DNA of 35,662 nt from Prevotella sp. GTDB lineage: Bacteria > Bacteroidota > Bacteroidia > Bacteroidales > Bacteroidaceae. Under the pieces are notes generated by a model, which made no database searches, was not told the DNA's origin, and was given only the letters and a program-made list of their open reading frames with translations. The position numbers and the translations under genes were made by a program. Shown here in pieces: positions 1-9,000 of this stretch. Location of the stretch: positions 1-35,662 of the forward strand of contig JAFZAP010000033.1 of the NCBI GenBank assembly GCA_017557185.1. The letters are read 5' to 3'. Within the stretch, counting starts at the first letter, position 1. Each line of letters begins with the position of its first letter.

Positions 1-143
1 AATGCTCCCGTTCAGTAAATTAACTTAATTTGATCGGTAAATTAACTTATTTTACTCAGTAAATTAACTTATTTTACTTGGTAAATTAACTTAATTTACT
101 ACACAAATTAACTTAATTTACTGAACAATTTAAGTTGATTTGC
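1..143. repeat. 22-bp AT-rich tandem repeat array
   Basis: Six head-to-tail units of exactly 22 bp start at 15, 37, 59, 81, 103 and 125; the last is partial and diverged. Bases 1-14 look like the end of another unit, so the array probably continues left of the window. Each unit carries the near-palindrome AAATTAACTTAATTT (T or A at one position), followed by a variable 6-7 base tail such as GATCG, ACTCA or ACTTG. No reading frame is supported here. It lies just downstream of the GH105 gene, which reads toward it. There are no unique spacers, so this is a minisatellite and not a CRISPR. Confidence 0.9.
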
Positions 144-240
144 AAAACTAGGTCATTGCTCCGGCATAACGGGAGCATGCAAACAGAGAAATAAAAGGAT
201 GCCTTTTGCGGTATTAAAGCAATGATATTGCCTTAATGCT

Positions 241-1506
241 TTATTTCGACACACCCTGCTTGAGTAGTTTGTAGTATTCGCTGCCGCCAAGGAGGAAACA
301 GCCGGTGCCGAAGTCTTCGAAGTCGGGAACGCGGGTATAAGATAAAGGTTGTCCGTCCTTGGGTTCCTTGCCCGTGCCCTGCACCCAGCCGAGGAAGCCG
401 TCAGCATGCACGCAGTCGTGCTGCAGGGCCTGCCAGGCACGGTCGCAAGCCGCGCGATACTTCTTCGCGGGAAGCAATCCATTGCGGATTCCCCAGCTCA
501 AGCCGTAGAGGAAGAGCGATGTGCCCGTGAGTTCCTTGCCTTCATAATTGCTGCTGACAAGACTCACATTCCACAATCCGTCCTCGCGCTGACATTGCAA
601 CAGTGCCTTACTCATCTTGATAAAGTCCTTACGGAGAAGACTTGAACCATTGAACGCGCGAAGCGCATTTGAACCTTGAACCTTTGTCCCTTGAACCTTT
701 GCGCCCCCCTCGCCTTTAGGAGAGGGGATGGGGGTGAGGCTTTCCATCACTCTCACCAGCGCTGCATACACCCATCCGTTGCCGCGACTCCAGTAGCATT
801 GCCGGCCGTCGGGTTCCTTGTAAGGCGGTACAAAGTCCTTGTCGCGCCACCACAATCCTTCTTTCTCGTTGAAGAGGCCGCCGGCGAGCGTGTCACGCGT
901 CCAACAGTACATCTTCATGGCATGTTCGAAATACTTCTTCTCGCCCGTAATGGTTGTCATCTGAGCATAGACAGGCATCGCCATCTGGATGGCATCGATC
1001 CACGTCCACCATCCATAAAGGTTCACGGCATTGGCTTTCGCCGTTTCCCACTCATTCTTTGGAACCAACTTTAGGTTGGGAGTGAGTAGTTGGTGGTCCA
1101 GATTCTGACGTGTAGGCAACAGCTTCTCCTCGCCTCCCACCTGCATGTAGCGCATCAGATAGGTTTGTGCGCAACACTGGTTGTCGGCATCGCAGGTGTT
1201 CACGCCGTCGCGCGGTGTCCACTGGTGGAACTCCGCCCAGCGGTCAACGTAGTCGAGATATCGCTGCTGCGGGTCGACGTCGTTGAGCGCCATCAGTCCT
1301 TCGTAATAGACGGCACGCGTCCACAATGAACTTGGACGCACCTTTTTTACATACGTCGCGCGCGTGGGATCGGCGTACTTCGCCATGAAATAATCGTTAG
1401 CACGCCGCAGGGTAGCGAGCACGTCGTCGGCTGTCGTTGTGCCTTGTGCGTGGATAGAAGCGGCAGACAGCAGCATCGCTATCCAGATAGTCATCGTCTT
1501 TCTCAT
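241..1506 (-). CDS. GH105/GH88-type unsaturated glycuronyl hydrolase, secreted
   Basis: A 421-residue protein with an N-terminal signal peptide (about residues 1-20, ending SIHAQ) and an alpha/alpha-barrel pattern of Trp- and Tyr-rich segments. Family-like motifs include DADNQCCAQTYL, WTWIDAIQMAMP and WSRGNGW. The family removes unsaturated galacturonyl residues from rhamnogalacturonan fragments made by pectin lyases, so a periplasmic pectin-degrading role is likely. The ATG at 1504-1506 is preceded by a -7 box at 1550-1557. A GC-rich palindrome plus TTGAACC repeats (about 645-740) adds roughly 30 residues, including LTPIPSPKGEGG, between the WSRGNGW helix and the FIKMSKALLQCQ helix without breaking the frame. 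The exact substrate cannot be read from the sequence. Confidence 0.85.
   Translation of the reverse strand: MRKTMTIWIAMLLSAASIHAQGTTTADDVLATLRRANDYFMAKYADPTRATYVKKVRPSSLWTRAVYYEGLMALNDVDPQQRYLDYVDRWAEFHQWTPRDGVNTCDADNQCCAQTYLMRYMQVGGEEKLLPTRQNLDHQLLTPNLKLVPKNEWETAKANAVNLYGWWTWIDAIQMAMPVYAQMTTITGEKKYFEHAMKMYCWTRDTLAGGLFNEKEGLWWRDKDFVPPYKEPDGRQCYWSRGNGWVYAALVRVMESLTPIPSPKGEGGAKVQGTKVQGSNALRAFNGSSLLRKDFIKMSKALLQCQREDGLWNVSLVSSNYEGKELTGTSLFLYGLSWGIRNGLLPAKKYRAACDRAWQALQHDCVHADGFLGWVQGTGKEPKDGQPLSYTRVPDFEDFGTGCFLLGGSEYYKLLKQGVSK
645..740. repeat. GC-rich palindrome plus TTGAACC repeats inside the GH105 gene
   Basis: Bases 704-738 form a GC-rich hairpin (CCCCTC, loop around CTTTAGG, GAGGGG) followed by GGGGGTGAGG, a member of the dispersed family described in the findings. 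Next to it, TTGAACC occurs at 669-675, 676-682 and 691-697, with a GCGC-rich palindrome at about 653-670. The whole stretch is read in frame in the hydrolase and supplies a segment that I infer is absent from relatives. Confidence 0.7.
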
Positions 1507-1549
1507 CTTGTGTTGTGATTATCGGATGGTTGTCGGTTGGAATGTTGTA

Positions 1550-1557
1550 CAAAGGTA
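1550..1557 (-). promoter_or_regulatory. Promoter -7 box of the GH105 gene
   Basis: The minus strand reads TACCTTTG, a perfect match to the Bacteroidetes TAnnTTTG box, 44 bases before the ATG. No clear -33 TTTG is visible at the expected spacing. Confidence 0.5.
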
Positions 1558-1663
1558 CATAAAAATACCTGAAAACCTTGTGTTATCGTGTTTGTGCATC
1601 ATTATTTTTAGGTATTTTTGACACAAAAAACACAAATGCCACCGAGTTGCGAAAAATTCTCAG

Positions 1664-1671
1664 TACCTTTG
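1664..1671 (+). promoter_or_regulatory. Promoter -7 box of feoAB
   Basis: TACCTTTG lies 31 bases before the feoAB ATG, matching TAnnTTTG. The -33 element is not obvious. No clear Fur box was identified by eye. Confidence 0.5.
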
Positions 1672-1702
1672 CATAAGAAAAGACAAAAGTATCAGGTAGA
1701 AG

Positions 1703-4135
1703 ATGAAACTATCGGAACTGAAGACAGGCGAAGAGGCCGTTATCGTGAAGGTATCGGGTCACGGCGGATTCCGCAAGCGCATCATCGAGATGGGCTTTGT
1801 GAATGGAAAGACGGTGGAGGTGTTGCTGAACGCTCCGCTCCAAGACCCTGTGAAATACAAGATCATGGGCTACGAAGTGTCGCTGCGCCGACAGGAAGCC
1901 GCGATGATTGAGGTGATTACCGAGGAAGAATACAAGGGAATCGAGAGCACCAGACAGGCAGAAGGCAGTAAACTGGTGTTTGAACGTTCCGAACATCAGG
2001 ACGACTACCTGCAGCACCAGGCTCTGAAGCAAAGACGCACCATCAACGTGGCTCTTGTCGGCAATCCCAACTGCGGCAAGACGTCGCTCTTCAACTATGC
2101 CAGCGGTGCCCATGCACGTGTAGGCAACTACTCGGGTGTGACCGTCGATGCCACCGAGGCACATGCTTCGTTCTTCGGTTATGAGTTTAAACTCGTTGAT
2201 CTGCCCGGCACTTATTCGCTGTCGTGCTATTCGCCCGAGGAACTCTACGTGCGCCAGCACCTGACGGAGCAGATGCCCGATGTGGTGATCAACGTCATCG
2301 ACTCGTCGAACCTTGAGCGTAACCTCTACCTGACCACGCAGTTGGTGGACATGGATATACGCCTCGTGGGGGCATTGAATATGTTCGATGAGTTTGAACG
2401 TCGTGGTGATACCGTTGATCTGAAGACGCTCAGCACGTTGTTCGGTATGCCGATGGTGCCTACGTCGTTCAAGAACGGCATGGGTGTCAAGGAACTCTTC
2501 CGTGCAGTTATTCAGGTGTATGAAGGCCGTAGCCAGGAAGCTCGCCATCTGCACATCAACTATGGTCATGAGATAGAGGACGGTATCCGCCACATACAGC
2601 AGTATCTGAAGGCCGACGAACACATCAGACTGCGCTACTCAACGCGCTATCTGGCCATCAAACTGTTAGAGAACGATACCCATGCTCTGCAATATGTGAC
2701 GCAGCACCTGGCTGAGGAAGCACGCTCTGAAGATAGCAAGCAGTTGCTTGCCTTGCGCGACACCGCTGCCGCCCGCGTACTGGAAGAAACCAACGTGGAT
2801 GCCGAGACGGCCATCATGGATGCTAAATACGGTTTTATCAATGGTGCTCTGACAGAGGCGGGATTCCTCACAGGCACGAAGGAGGACACCTATCGCACCA
2901 CGCACCTCATCGACCGCGTGCTTTCGAACCGCTGGGTAGGATTTCCCATCTTCTTCGCCATCCTGTTCCTGATGTTCCACGTGACGTTCGTGCTCGGCCA
3001 ATATCCAATGGACTGGATAGAGAAGGGCGTGGCTTGGCTGGGTAATATCATCGGCACATCGCTGCCTGAGGGACCCGTTCGAGATATGCTCATCGATGGT
3101 GTCATCGGTGGAGTAGGGTCGGTCATCGTTTTCTTGCCGCAGATTCTGATTCTCTACTTCTTCATCTCGCTCATGGAAGACTCCGGCTACATGGCGCGTG
3201 CTGCGTTCATCATGGACCGCCTCATGCACAAGATGGGCTTGCACGGCAAGTCGTTCATTCCGCTCATCATGGGCTTCGGCTGTAACGTGCCTGCTGTGAT
3301 GGCTACTCGTACCATCGAGAGCCGTCGCTCGCGACTCATCACGATGATGATTCTACCCTTCATGTCGTGTTCGGCACGCCTGCCTATCTATATTATGATT
3401 ACCGGAACGTTCTTCGCTCTGCATTACCGCTCGCTGGTGATGATCTCGCTCTATGCTATCGGCATTCTGATATCGGTCATCGTCAGCCGCATCTTCTCGA
3501 AGTTCGTTATCAAGGGCGAGGACACACCGTTCGTGATGGAATTGCCGCCCTATCGCATGCCGACCGCCAAGGCCATCGGCCGTCACACATGGGAGAAAGG
3601 CAAGGAGTATCTGAAGAAGATGGGTGGTATCATTCTCGTTGCCAGCATCATTGTTTGGGCGTTGGGCTACTTCCCCCACCACGAAGAACTCACCACGCAG
3701 CAACAGCAGGAACAGTCGATCATTGGCCATATCGGTAAGGCCATTGAACCGGTGTTTGTCCCGCAGGGCTTCAACTGGAAGCTTGATGTGAGTCTCGTAG
3801 CAGGTCTCGGTGCAAAGGAGATCGTTGCATCGACCATCGGCGTGCTGTATTCCGATAACTCCGATTATTCGGAAAGCGCCGACTCTTCCGACAATGGGGA
3901 ATCCACGGAGAACTATCAGCGCCTGCATCAGCTCATGGCGGCCGACGGCATCACTCCGCTCACCGGTTATTGTTACTTGCTCTTCGTATTGCTCTACTTC
4001 CCCTGCCTGGCCACCATCGCCGCCATCAAGAACGAGACGGGCTCATGGCGCTGGGCGGTGTTTGCAGCGGTTTATACGACGGTGGTAGCATGGATTGTCT
4101 CAGCTGCCGTATTCCAGATAGGGCAACTGTTGTAA
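1703..4135 (+). CDS. feoB: FeoA-FeoB fusion, ferrous iron transporter
   Basis: An 810-residue inner-membrane Fe(II) transporter in which FeoA and FeoB are one polypeptide. Residues 1 to about 75 are the SH3-like FeoA domain (MKLSELKTGEEA...). The G domain follows, with G1 GNPNCGKTS near residues 120-128, G3 DLPGTYS near 166 and the NMFD version of G4 near 226. The C-terminal half holds the membrane region with Gate motifs, including MEDSGYMARAAF and GFGCNVPAV. An acidic Ser/Asp-rich stretch (SDNSDYSESADSSD) lies before the last membrane segments. FeoA-FeoB fusions are common in Bacteroidetes. The gene ends 4 bases from the convergent DUF4834 gene, with no room for a terminator between them. 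Confidence 0.96.
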   Translation: MKLSELKTGEEAVIVKVSGHGGFRKRIIEMGFVNGKTVEVLLNAPLQDPVKYKIMGYEVSLRRQEAAMIEVITEEEYKGIESTRQAEGSKLVFERSEHQDDYLQHQALKQRRTINVALVGNPNCGKTSLFNYASGAHARVGNYSGVTVDATEAHASFFGYEFKLVDLPGTYSLSCYSPEELYVRQHLTEQMPDVVINVIDSSNLERNLYLTTQLVDMDIRLVGALNMFDEFERRGDTVDLKTLSTLFGMPMVPTSFKNGMGVKELFRAVIQVYEGRSQEARHLHINYGHEIEDGIRHIQQYLKADEHIRLRYSTRYLAIKLLENDTHALQYVTQHLAEEARSEDSKQLLALRDTAAARVLEETNVDAETAIMDAKYGFINGALTEAGFLTGTKEDTYRTTHLIDRVLSNRWVGFPIFFAILFLMFHVTFVLGQYPMDWIEKGVAWLGNIIGTSLPEGPVRDMLIDGVIGGVGSVIVFLPQILILYFFISLMEDSGYMARAAFIMDRLMHKMGLHGKSFIPLIMGFGCNVPAVMATRTIESRRSRLITMMILPFMSCSARLPIYIMITGTFFALHYRSLVMISLYAIGILISVIVSRIFSKFVIKGEDTPFVMELPPYRMPTAKAIGRHTWEKGKEYLKKMGGIILVASIIVWALGYFPHHEELTTQQQQEQSIIGHIGKAIEPVFVPQGFNWKLDVSLVAGLGAKEIVASTIGVLYSDNSDYSESADSSDNGESTENYQRLHQLMAADGITPLTGYCYLLFVLLYFPCLATIAAIKNETGSWRWAVFAAVYTTVVAWIVSAAVFQIGQLL

Positions 4136-4139
4136 GGGA

Positions 4140-4379
4140 TTATTCTTCCGTATACTCTACGTATTCGCCTTCGTCCTTCGGGATGATCTTCTTCGACGCG
4201 TCCTCTGGCGAACGACGGTCGATGACCACGTTGCCATCGACATGTGTCTGCTGCTGGCTGCCTTGCTCGCGGAAGTGGCGGTAGCCGCTCTTCACTTGTT
4301 GCCAGACCGACAACAAGAATATCGCAATGGCGACGACGCCGAAGATGAAGAGAAAAAACAGGAACTTCAGGATAATCAT
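4140..4379 (-). CDS. DUF4834 family small membrane protein
   Basis: A 79-residue protein with one N-terminal hydrophobic helix (about residues 2-24). A polar linker rich in Gln follows, then a conserved-looking acidic tail KKIIPKDEGEYVEYTEE. The tail and overall shape match the DUF4834 family of Bacteroidetes as I recall it; its function is unknown. The start lies 3 bases after the pssA stop, so it is almost certainly the last gene of the psd-pssA operon. This suggests, but does not show, a link to envelope lipids. Confidence 0.8.
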   Translation of the reverse strand: MIILKFLFFLFIFGVVAIAIFLLSVWQQVKSGYRHFREQGSQQQTHVDGNVVIDRRSPEDASKKIIPKDEGEYVEYTEE

Positions 4380-4382
4380 AGG

Positions 4383-5120
4383 CTACGATGGCTGATTGGC
4401 TTTATAGCGTTGTGTCATGATGGAAAGCACGACGTACCACGCGATGATGACGGCGATGCCTGTGATGCCGAAGAAGGCCAGGATGGGTACGCAAGAGATC
4501 AGAAACAGATAGCGCACCTCGTTGCCGTGCCAACCCCATTGCTTGAACTTCAGGGCGAACATCGGAATCTCACACACCAGGAGGTAGCAGCTGAAGAACA
4601 TCATGACCAACAGGGTAACGACGCCTACAGACAACTGGTCGAGCCATCGGTGAGTGCCCGCGATGAGTGAACCCCAGAACAGGGCATTCGCAGGTGTGGG
4701 GAGTCCGATGAATCCCATCGCCTGTCGCTCGTCGAGGTTGAACTTCGCCAGTCGTAATGCCGAGAAGGCAGCCATGAAGAATGCCATGAACGACAGCAGT
4801 TGGGCCCAAGTCATCGACGAGTTGGCAGTGATGGCGGTCTGGAGTGAAGCAGGCCAGTCCATCACGGTGAGCTGAGCATAGAGTATTGCCGATGGAGCCA
4901 CGCCGAACGTCACGACATCAGCCAGCGAGTCGAGTTCCTTGCCGATGGGTGAACTGACGTGGAGCAGTCGTGCCGTCATTCCGTCGAAGAAATCGAACAC
5001 AGCACCAACAACAATCCACAGCAGGGCGAGGGTTGCATTTCCATAGATAGCCATTACCGTTGCGATGCAACCTGAAATCAGATTGCAGCAGGTAATCATA
5101 TTGGGGATATGCTTTTTCAT
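4383..5120 (-). CDS. pssA: CDP-diacylglycerol-serine O-phosphatidyltransferase
   Basis: A 245-residue integral membrane enzyme that makes phosphatidylserine from CDP-diacylglycerol and serine, the first committed step to phosphatidylethanolamine. The full CDP-alcohol phosphotransferase signature D-G-x2-A-R-x8-G-x3-D-x3-D is present at D46, G47, A50, R51, G60, D64 and D68. Several hydrophobic helices follow. It lies 44 bases downstream of psd, whose product uses phosphatidylserine, so the two steps are genetically coupled. The intergenic gap carries four TCTAGA-like motifs of no clear meaning. Confidence 0.96.
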   Translation of the reverse strand: MKKHIPNMITCCNLISGCIATVMAIYGNATLALLWIVVGAVFDFFDGMTARLLHVSSPIGKELDSLADVVTFGVAPSAILYAQLTVMDWPASLQTAITANSSMTWAQLLSFMAFFMAAFSALRLAKFNLDERQAMGFIGLPTPANALFWGSLIAGTHRWLDQLSVGVVTLLVMMFFSCYLLVCEIPMFALKFKQWGWHGNEVRYLFLISCVPILAFFGITGIAVIIAWYVVLSIMTQRYKANQPS

Positions 5121-5164
5121 TGGGAAGGTTTTTATTTCTAGATGGCCTAGATATTCTAGAAGTT

Positions 5165-5869
5165 CTAGATGTCCTGATTTCTCTTGAGGCGGGCAATGAC
5201 GGTCAAGTCACCGGTTGTCGACTGTCCCATCTTCACACAAACCTCCGTGCCAAGTGGTAGATAGACATCCACACGCGAGCCAAACTTGATGAAGCCCAGA
5301 TGTTCATCGATGTAGCAGTCCTCGCCTTCCTTGGCATAGGTGACGATGCGGCGTGCCACAGCACCGGCAATCTGACGGCAAAGCACATCGGTGCCGTCGG
5401 GGGTGGTAATCATTACGTCCGCATGCTCGTTCTCTTCGCTGGCCTTTGGGAGCCAAGCCTTGTGGAAGTTTCCGTCCTGATGATGCACGAACTTCACTTT
5501 TCCATCGACGGGGAACCAGTTGGCATGCACATTAAAGAGACTCATGAAAATACTGATCATCAGTCGGCGGTCATGGAAATACTCGTTCTCCTCTACCTCC
5601 TCGATGACAACAATCTTGCCATCGGCAGGAGCTACGACGATGTCTTCCGTGTCCTCCTGTGGGAAGTAGCGAATAGGACAGCGGAAGAAATTGACAACAA
5701 CGCCATAGATAGCACTGAAAACGAGAACGAACAGCCAAAATGGTATTTTCGTATCCAGACGCCAGAGTAATAGAGCAATGGCTGCAATCGCGATCAGGCT
5801 CCATACTAGTGTGTCAGTACCCTCGCGATGCAGGCGTATTTTCTTGAGTTTTTTGATTTTTTCTCCCAT
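5165..5869 (-). CDS. psd: Phosphatidylserine decarboxylase proenzyme
   Basis: A 234-residue protein of the short, archaeal-like PSD type. It decarboxylates phosphatidylserine to phosphatidylethanolamine. Two hydrophobic segments near the N-terminus (about residues 20-52) anchor it. [10 protein letters not shown] near residues 196-205 holds the Gly197-Ser198 bond where self-cleavage should generate the pyruvoyl group. I chose the ATG at 5869 ([10 protein letters not shown]) over an upstream in-frame ATG at 5902, because the -7 box at 5900-5907 would put the transcript start downstream of the longer form. First gene of the psd-pssA-DUF4834 operon and divergent from dnaE. Confidence 0.95.
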   Translation of the reverse strand: MGEKIKKLKKIRLHREGTDTLVWSLIAIAAIALLLWRLDTKIPFWLFVLVFSAIYGVVVNFFRCPIRYFPQEDTEDIVVAPADGKIVVIEEVEENEYFHDRRLMISIFMSLFNVHANWFPVDGKVKFVHHQDGNFHKAWLPKASEENEHADVMITTPDGTDVLCRQIAGAVARRIVTYAKEGEDCYIDEHLGFIKFGSRVDVYLPLGTEVCVKMGQSTTGDLTVIARLKRNQDI

Positions 5870-5899
5870 GATGTTATCATTACAGGCTTTTCCAACCTG

Positions 5900-5907
5900 C
5901 AAAATTA
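5900..5907 (-). promoter_or_regulatory. psd: Promoter -7 box of the psd operon
   Basis: The minus strand reads TAATTTTG, matching TAnnTTTG, about 30 bases before the psd ATG at 5869. It decides between two possible psd starts. Confidence 0.45.
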
Positions 5908-6008
5908 GTAAATTCTTTTTAATTACAGCCCTTTTTGTCTTAAAAAATTCTTTATGGCTTTGTTTTTTGCGGTTTTGTCGTTTTCTTCACGTTAATCTTC
6001 GCAAAATG

Positions 6009-6040
6009 TTTGTCGCATCGGCTCAAAATTAGTAACTTTG
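6009..6040 (+). promoter_or_regulatory. dnaE: Promoter of dnaE (TTTG, 20 bases, TAACTTTG)
   Basis: TTTG at 6009-6012 and TAACTTTG at 6033-6040 are separated by 20 bases, close to the Bacteroidetes -33/-7 consensus. The expected transcript start near 6047 favours the dnaE ATG at 6081 over the in-frame ATG at 6045. Confidence 0.65.
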
Positions 6041-6080
6041 CAAAATGCGGCCCATCATATCAAACCGCTATTTTCACACA

Positions 6081-9000
6081 ATGGAAGATTTCATACATCT
6101 GCACGTACATACTTATTATTCCATCCTCGACGGACAATCGAAGATTTCCCGGCTTGTCAATAAAGCCATCAATGATGGCATGCGTGGCATGGCCATCACC
6201 GACCACGGCGACATGTTCGGCATCAAGGAATTCCATGATTATTGCATCAAAATCAATAAAGAGCGGAAGAAGGAAGGCCTGGAGCCCTTCAAACCCATCT
6301 TCGGTTGTGAGATGTATGTCGCTAAGTATGGGCCGAAAGAGAAAAAGGATGGCAAGGAAGACCAGAGCGGCTATCACCTGATTGTGTTGGCGAAGAACTA
6401 TCAGGGCTACAAGAACCTGATCAAACTCGTCTCACGCTCGTGGGTTGACGGTTTCTACATGCGACCGCGCACCGATCGTGCCGACTTGGAACGCTATCAC
6501 GAAGGACTGATCGTGTGTTCGGCCTGTATAGCTGGCGAGGTGCCTCACAAGATTCTGCAGGGTGACATCGCCGGTGCTCGTGAGGCCATCGAGTGGCACC
6601 AGCGTGTCTTCGGTGATGACTATTATCTGGAGTTGCAGCGCCATGAGGTGAAAGACCCATACGTGCGAGCCAATCGCGAGACATTCCCCTTGCAGCAGAA
6701 GGCAAACCGTGTGCTCATCGAGCTGGCACGCGAGTATGGCATCAAGCTTGTCTGCACCAACGACGCTCATTTCGTCGACGAGGAAAATGCAGAGGCCCAC
6801 GATCATCTGTTGTGCCTCTCCACAGGAAAGGATCTCGACGATCCCACGCGCATGCTCTATTCGAAACAGGAGTGGTTTAAGACCCGGGCTGAGATGAACG
6901 AAATCTTTGCCGATGTGCCCGAGGCATTGTCGAACACGCTGGAGATTCTCGACAAGGTGGAAATCTACAGCCTCGACCATGATCCCATCATGCCTTTCTT
7001 CCCGATTCCGGAAGACTTTGGAACCGAGGAGCAATGGCGGCATAAGTTCACAGAAGAACAACTGTTTCAGGAGTTCACCACTGATGAGAATGGTGAGAAT
7101 CCGCTACCCCGTGAACAAGCAGAGGAGAAAATTGAGCACCTTGGCGGCTACGAAAAGCTATATCGCATCAAGTTTGAGGCCGACTATCTGGCGAAGCTCG
7201 CTTACGAAGGTGCTGCCAGACAATACGGCACGCCGTTGGCAAAGGATGTTGAAGACCGCATTCGTTTTGAACTTCACATCATGAAAACGATGGGCTTCCC
7301 CGGCTACTTCCTCATCGTGCAGGACTTCATCAATTCTGCTCGCAATGACCTAGATGTGATGGTGGGACCGGGTCGAGGTTCGGCAGCAGGCTCGGTGGTT
7401 GCCTATTGCCTGGGCATCACGAAGATTGACCCGCTGAAGTACGATTTGCTGTTTGAGCGTTTCCTGAACCCCGACCGCATTTCGTTGCCTGATATCGATA
7501 CTGACTTCGACGACGACGGTCGTGGCCGTGTGTTGAAATGGGTAGAGGATAAGTATGGCCATGAGAACTGTGCCCATATCATCACCTATGCATCGATGGC
7601 TACGAAGAATTCCATCAAGGATGTGGCACGCGTAGAGAAACTGCCTTTGGCAGAGTCGAACCGTCTGTGTAAGGCTATTCCTGACCGTTTGCCTGATGTG
7701 GATGGCAAGACCCCGAAGATGAACCTTACCAATGCTATCCGTGCCGTTCGTGAGCTGCGGGAGGCTGAAACCTCTTCCGATCCCATACTGGCCAACACCA
7801 TCAAATATGCGAAAATGCTTGAGGGTACCGTTCGCGGCACGGGTATTCATGCCTGCGGTTTCATCATCTGCCGCGATCCCATCAGCGACTGGGTTCCTAT
7901 CAGCACGGCCGACGACCCTGACTTCAAGGACCAGAAGACCAACTGTACGCAGTACGATGGTCACGTCATCGAATCGACGGGGCTTATCAAGATGGACTTT
8001 CTCGGACTGAAGACGCTCAGCGAGATGAAGGAGGCTTGTGCCATCATCAAGCAACACCGGGGAATCGACATCGACCTCGACAACATCCCTATCGACGACC
8101 CCAAGACTTACGAACTCTATCAGCAGGGCCGTACTGTGGGTACCTTCCAGTTTGAGTCGGCAGGCATGCAGAAATACCTCCGCGAACTTAAGCCCACCGT
8201 CTTCGAGGATCTCATCGCTATGAATGCCCTCTATCGTCCCGGTCCTATGGGCTACATCCCCCAGTTCATCCGGCGCAAGCATGGCGAGGAACCTATCACC
8301 TACGATATTCCCGTCATGGAGAAATATCTGAAGGATACCTATGGCATCACTGTCTATCAGGAGCAGGTGATGTTGCTGAGTCGATTGCTCGCCGACTTCA
8401 CCCGCGGTGAGAGCGACAAGTTGCGCAAGGCCATGGGAAAGAAGCAGAAGGCCATCGTTGAAGAGATGAAGCCGAAGTTCATTGAAGGAGGAAAGAAGAA
8501 TGGCTATGACCCGAAGGTGCTGGAGAAGATCTGGAGCGACTGGGAAGCGTTCGCCTCCTATGCGTTCAACAAGTCGCATGCCGCCTGCTATTCGTGGGTT
8601 GCCTTCCAGACTGCCTACCTGAAAGCCAACTATCCTGCAGAGTTCATGGCTGCCATCATGAGCCGTCGTCGCGACCAGATTACGGAAATCACGAAGCTCA
8701 TGGACGAATGTAAGTCGATGGATATCGCCACGCTAGGGCCCGATGTCAACGAATCGTACCTGAAGTTCGGTGTTAACCAGAAAGGAGAAATTCGTTTTGG
8801 ACTGGCAGCCATCAAGGGAATGGGTGACAATGTGGCACAGTCGATCATCGATGAGCGCGAGAAGAACGGTCCCTACAAGAGTGTCTTCGACTTTGCCCAG
8901 CGCGTCAACTACGGATCGGTCAACCGGAAGGCTTTCGAGTCGCTGGCGCTGAGCGGCGGTTTCGACAGCTTCGGCATTCCACGCGAGAACTACTTCGGTG

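Noticed and set aside
1-143. CRISPR array
   Set aside because: The whole 22-bp unit repeats and there are no unique spacers of 25-40 bp; no cas genes are in the window.
1709-2623. 304-residue open frame on the minus strand
   Set aside because: It is fully antisense to the FeoA-FeoB gene, whose motifs are unmistakable; the antisense product has no family resemblance.
5121-5164. Operator made of TCTAGA motifs between pssA and psd
   Set aside because: The motifs are short, palindromic and unevenly spaced inside an operon; chance or a minor repeat is enough to explain them.
7350-8579. 409-residue open frame on the minus strand
   Set aside because: It is antisense to the dnaE palm region; long antisense frames are common in codon-biased, GC-moderate genes.
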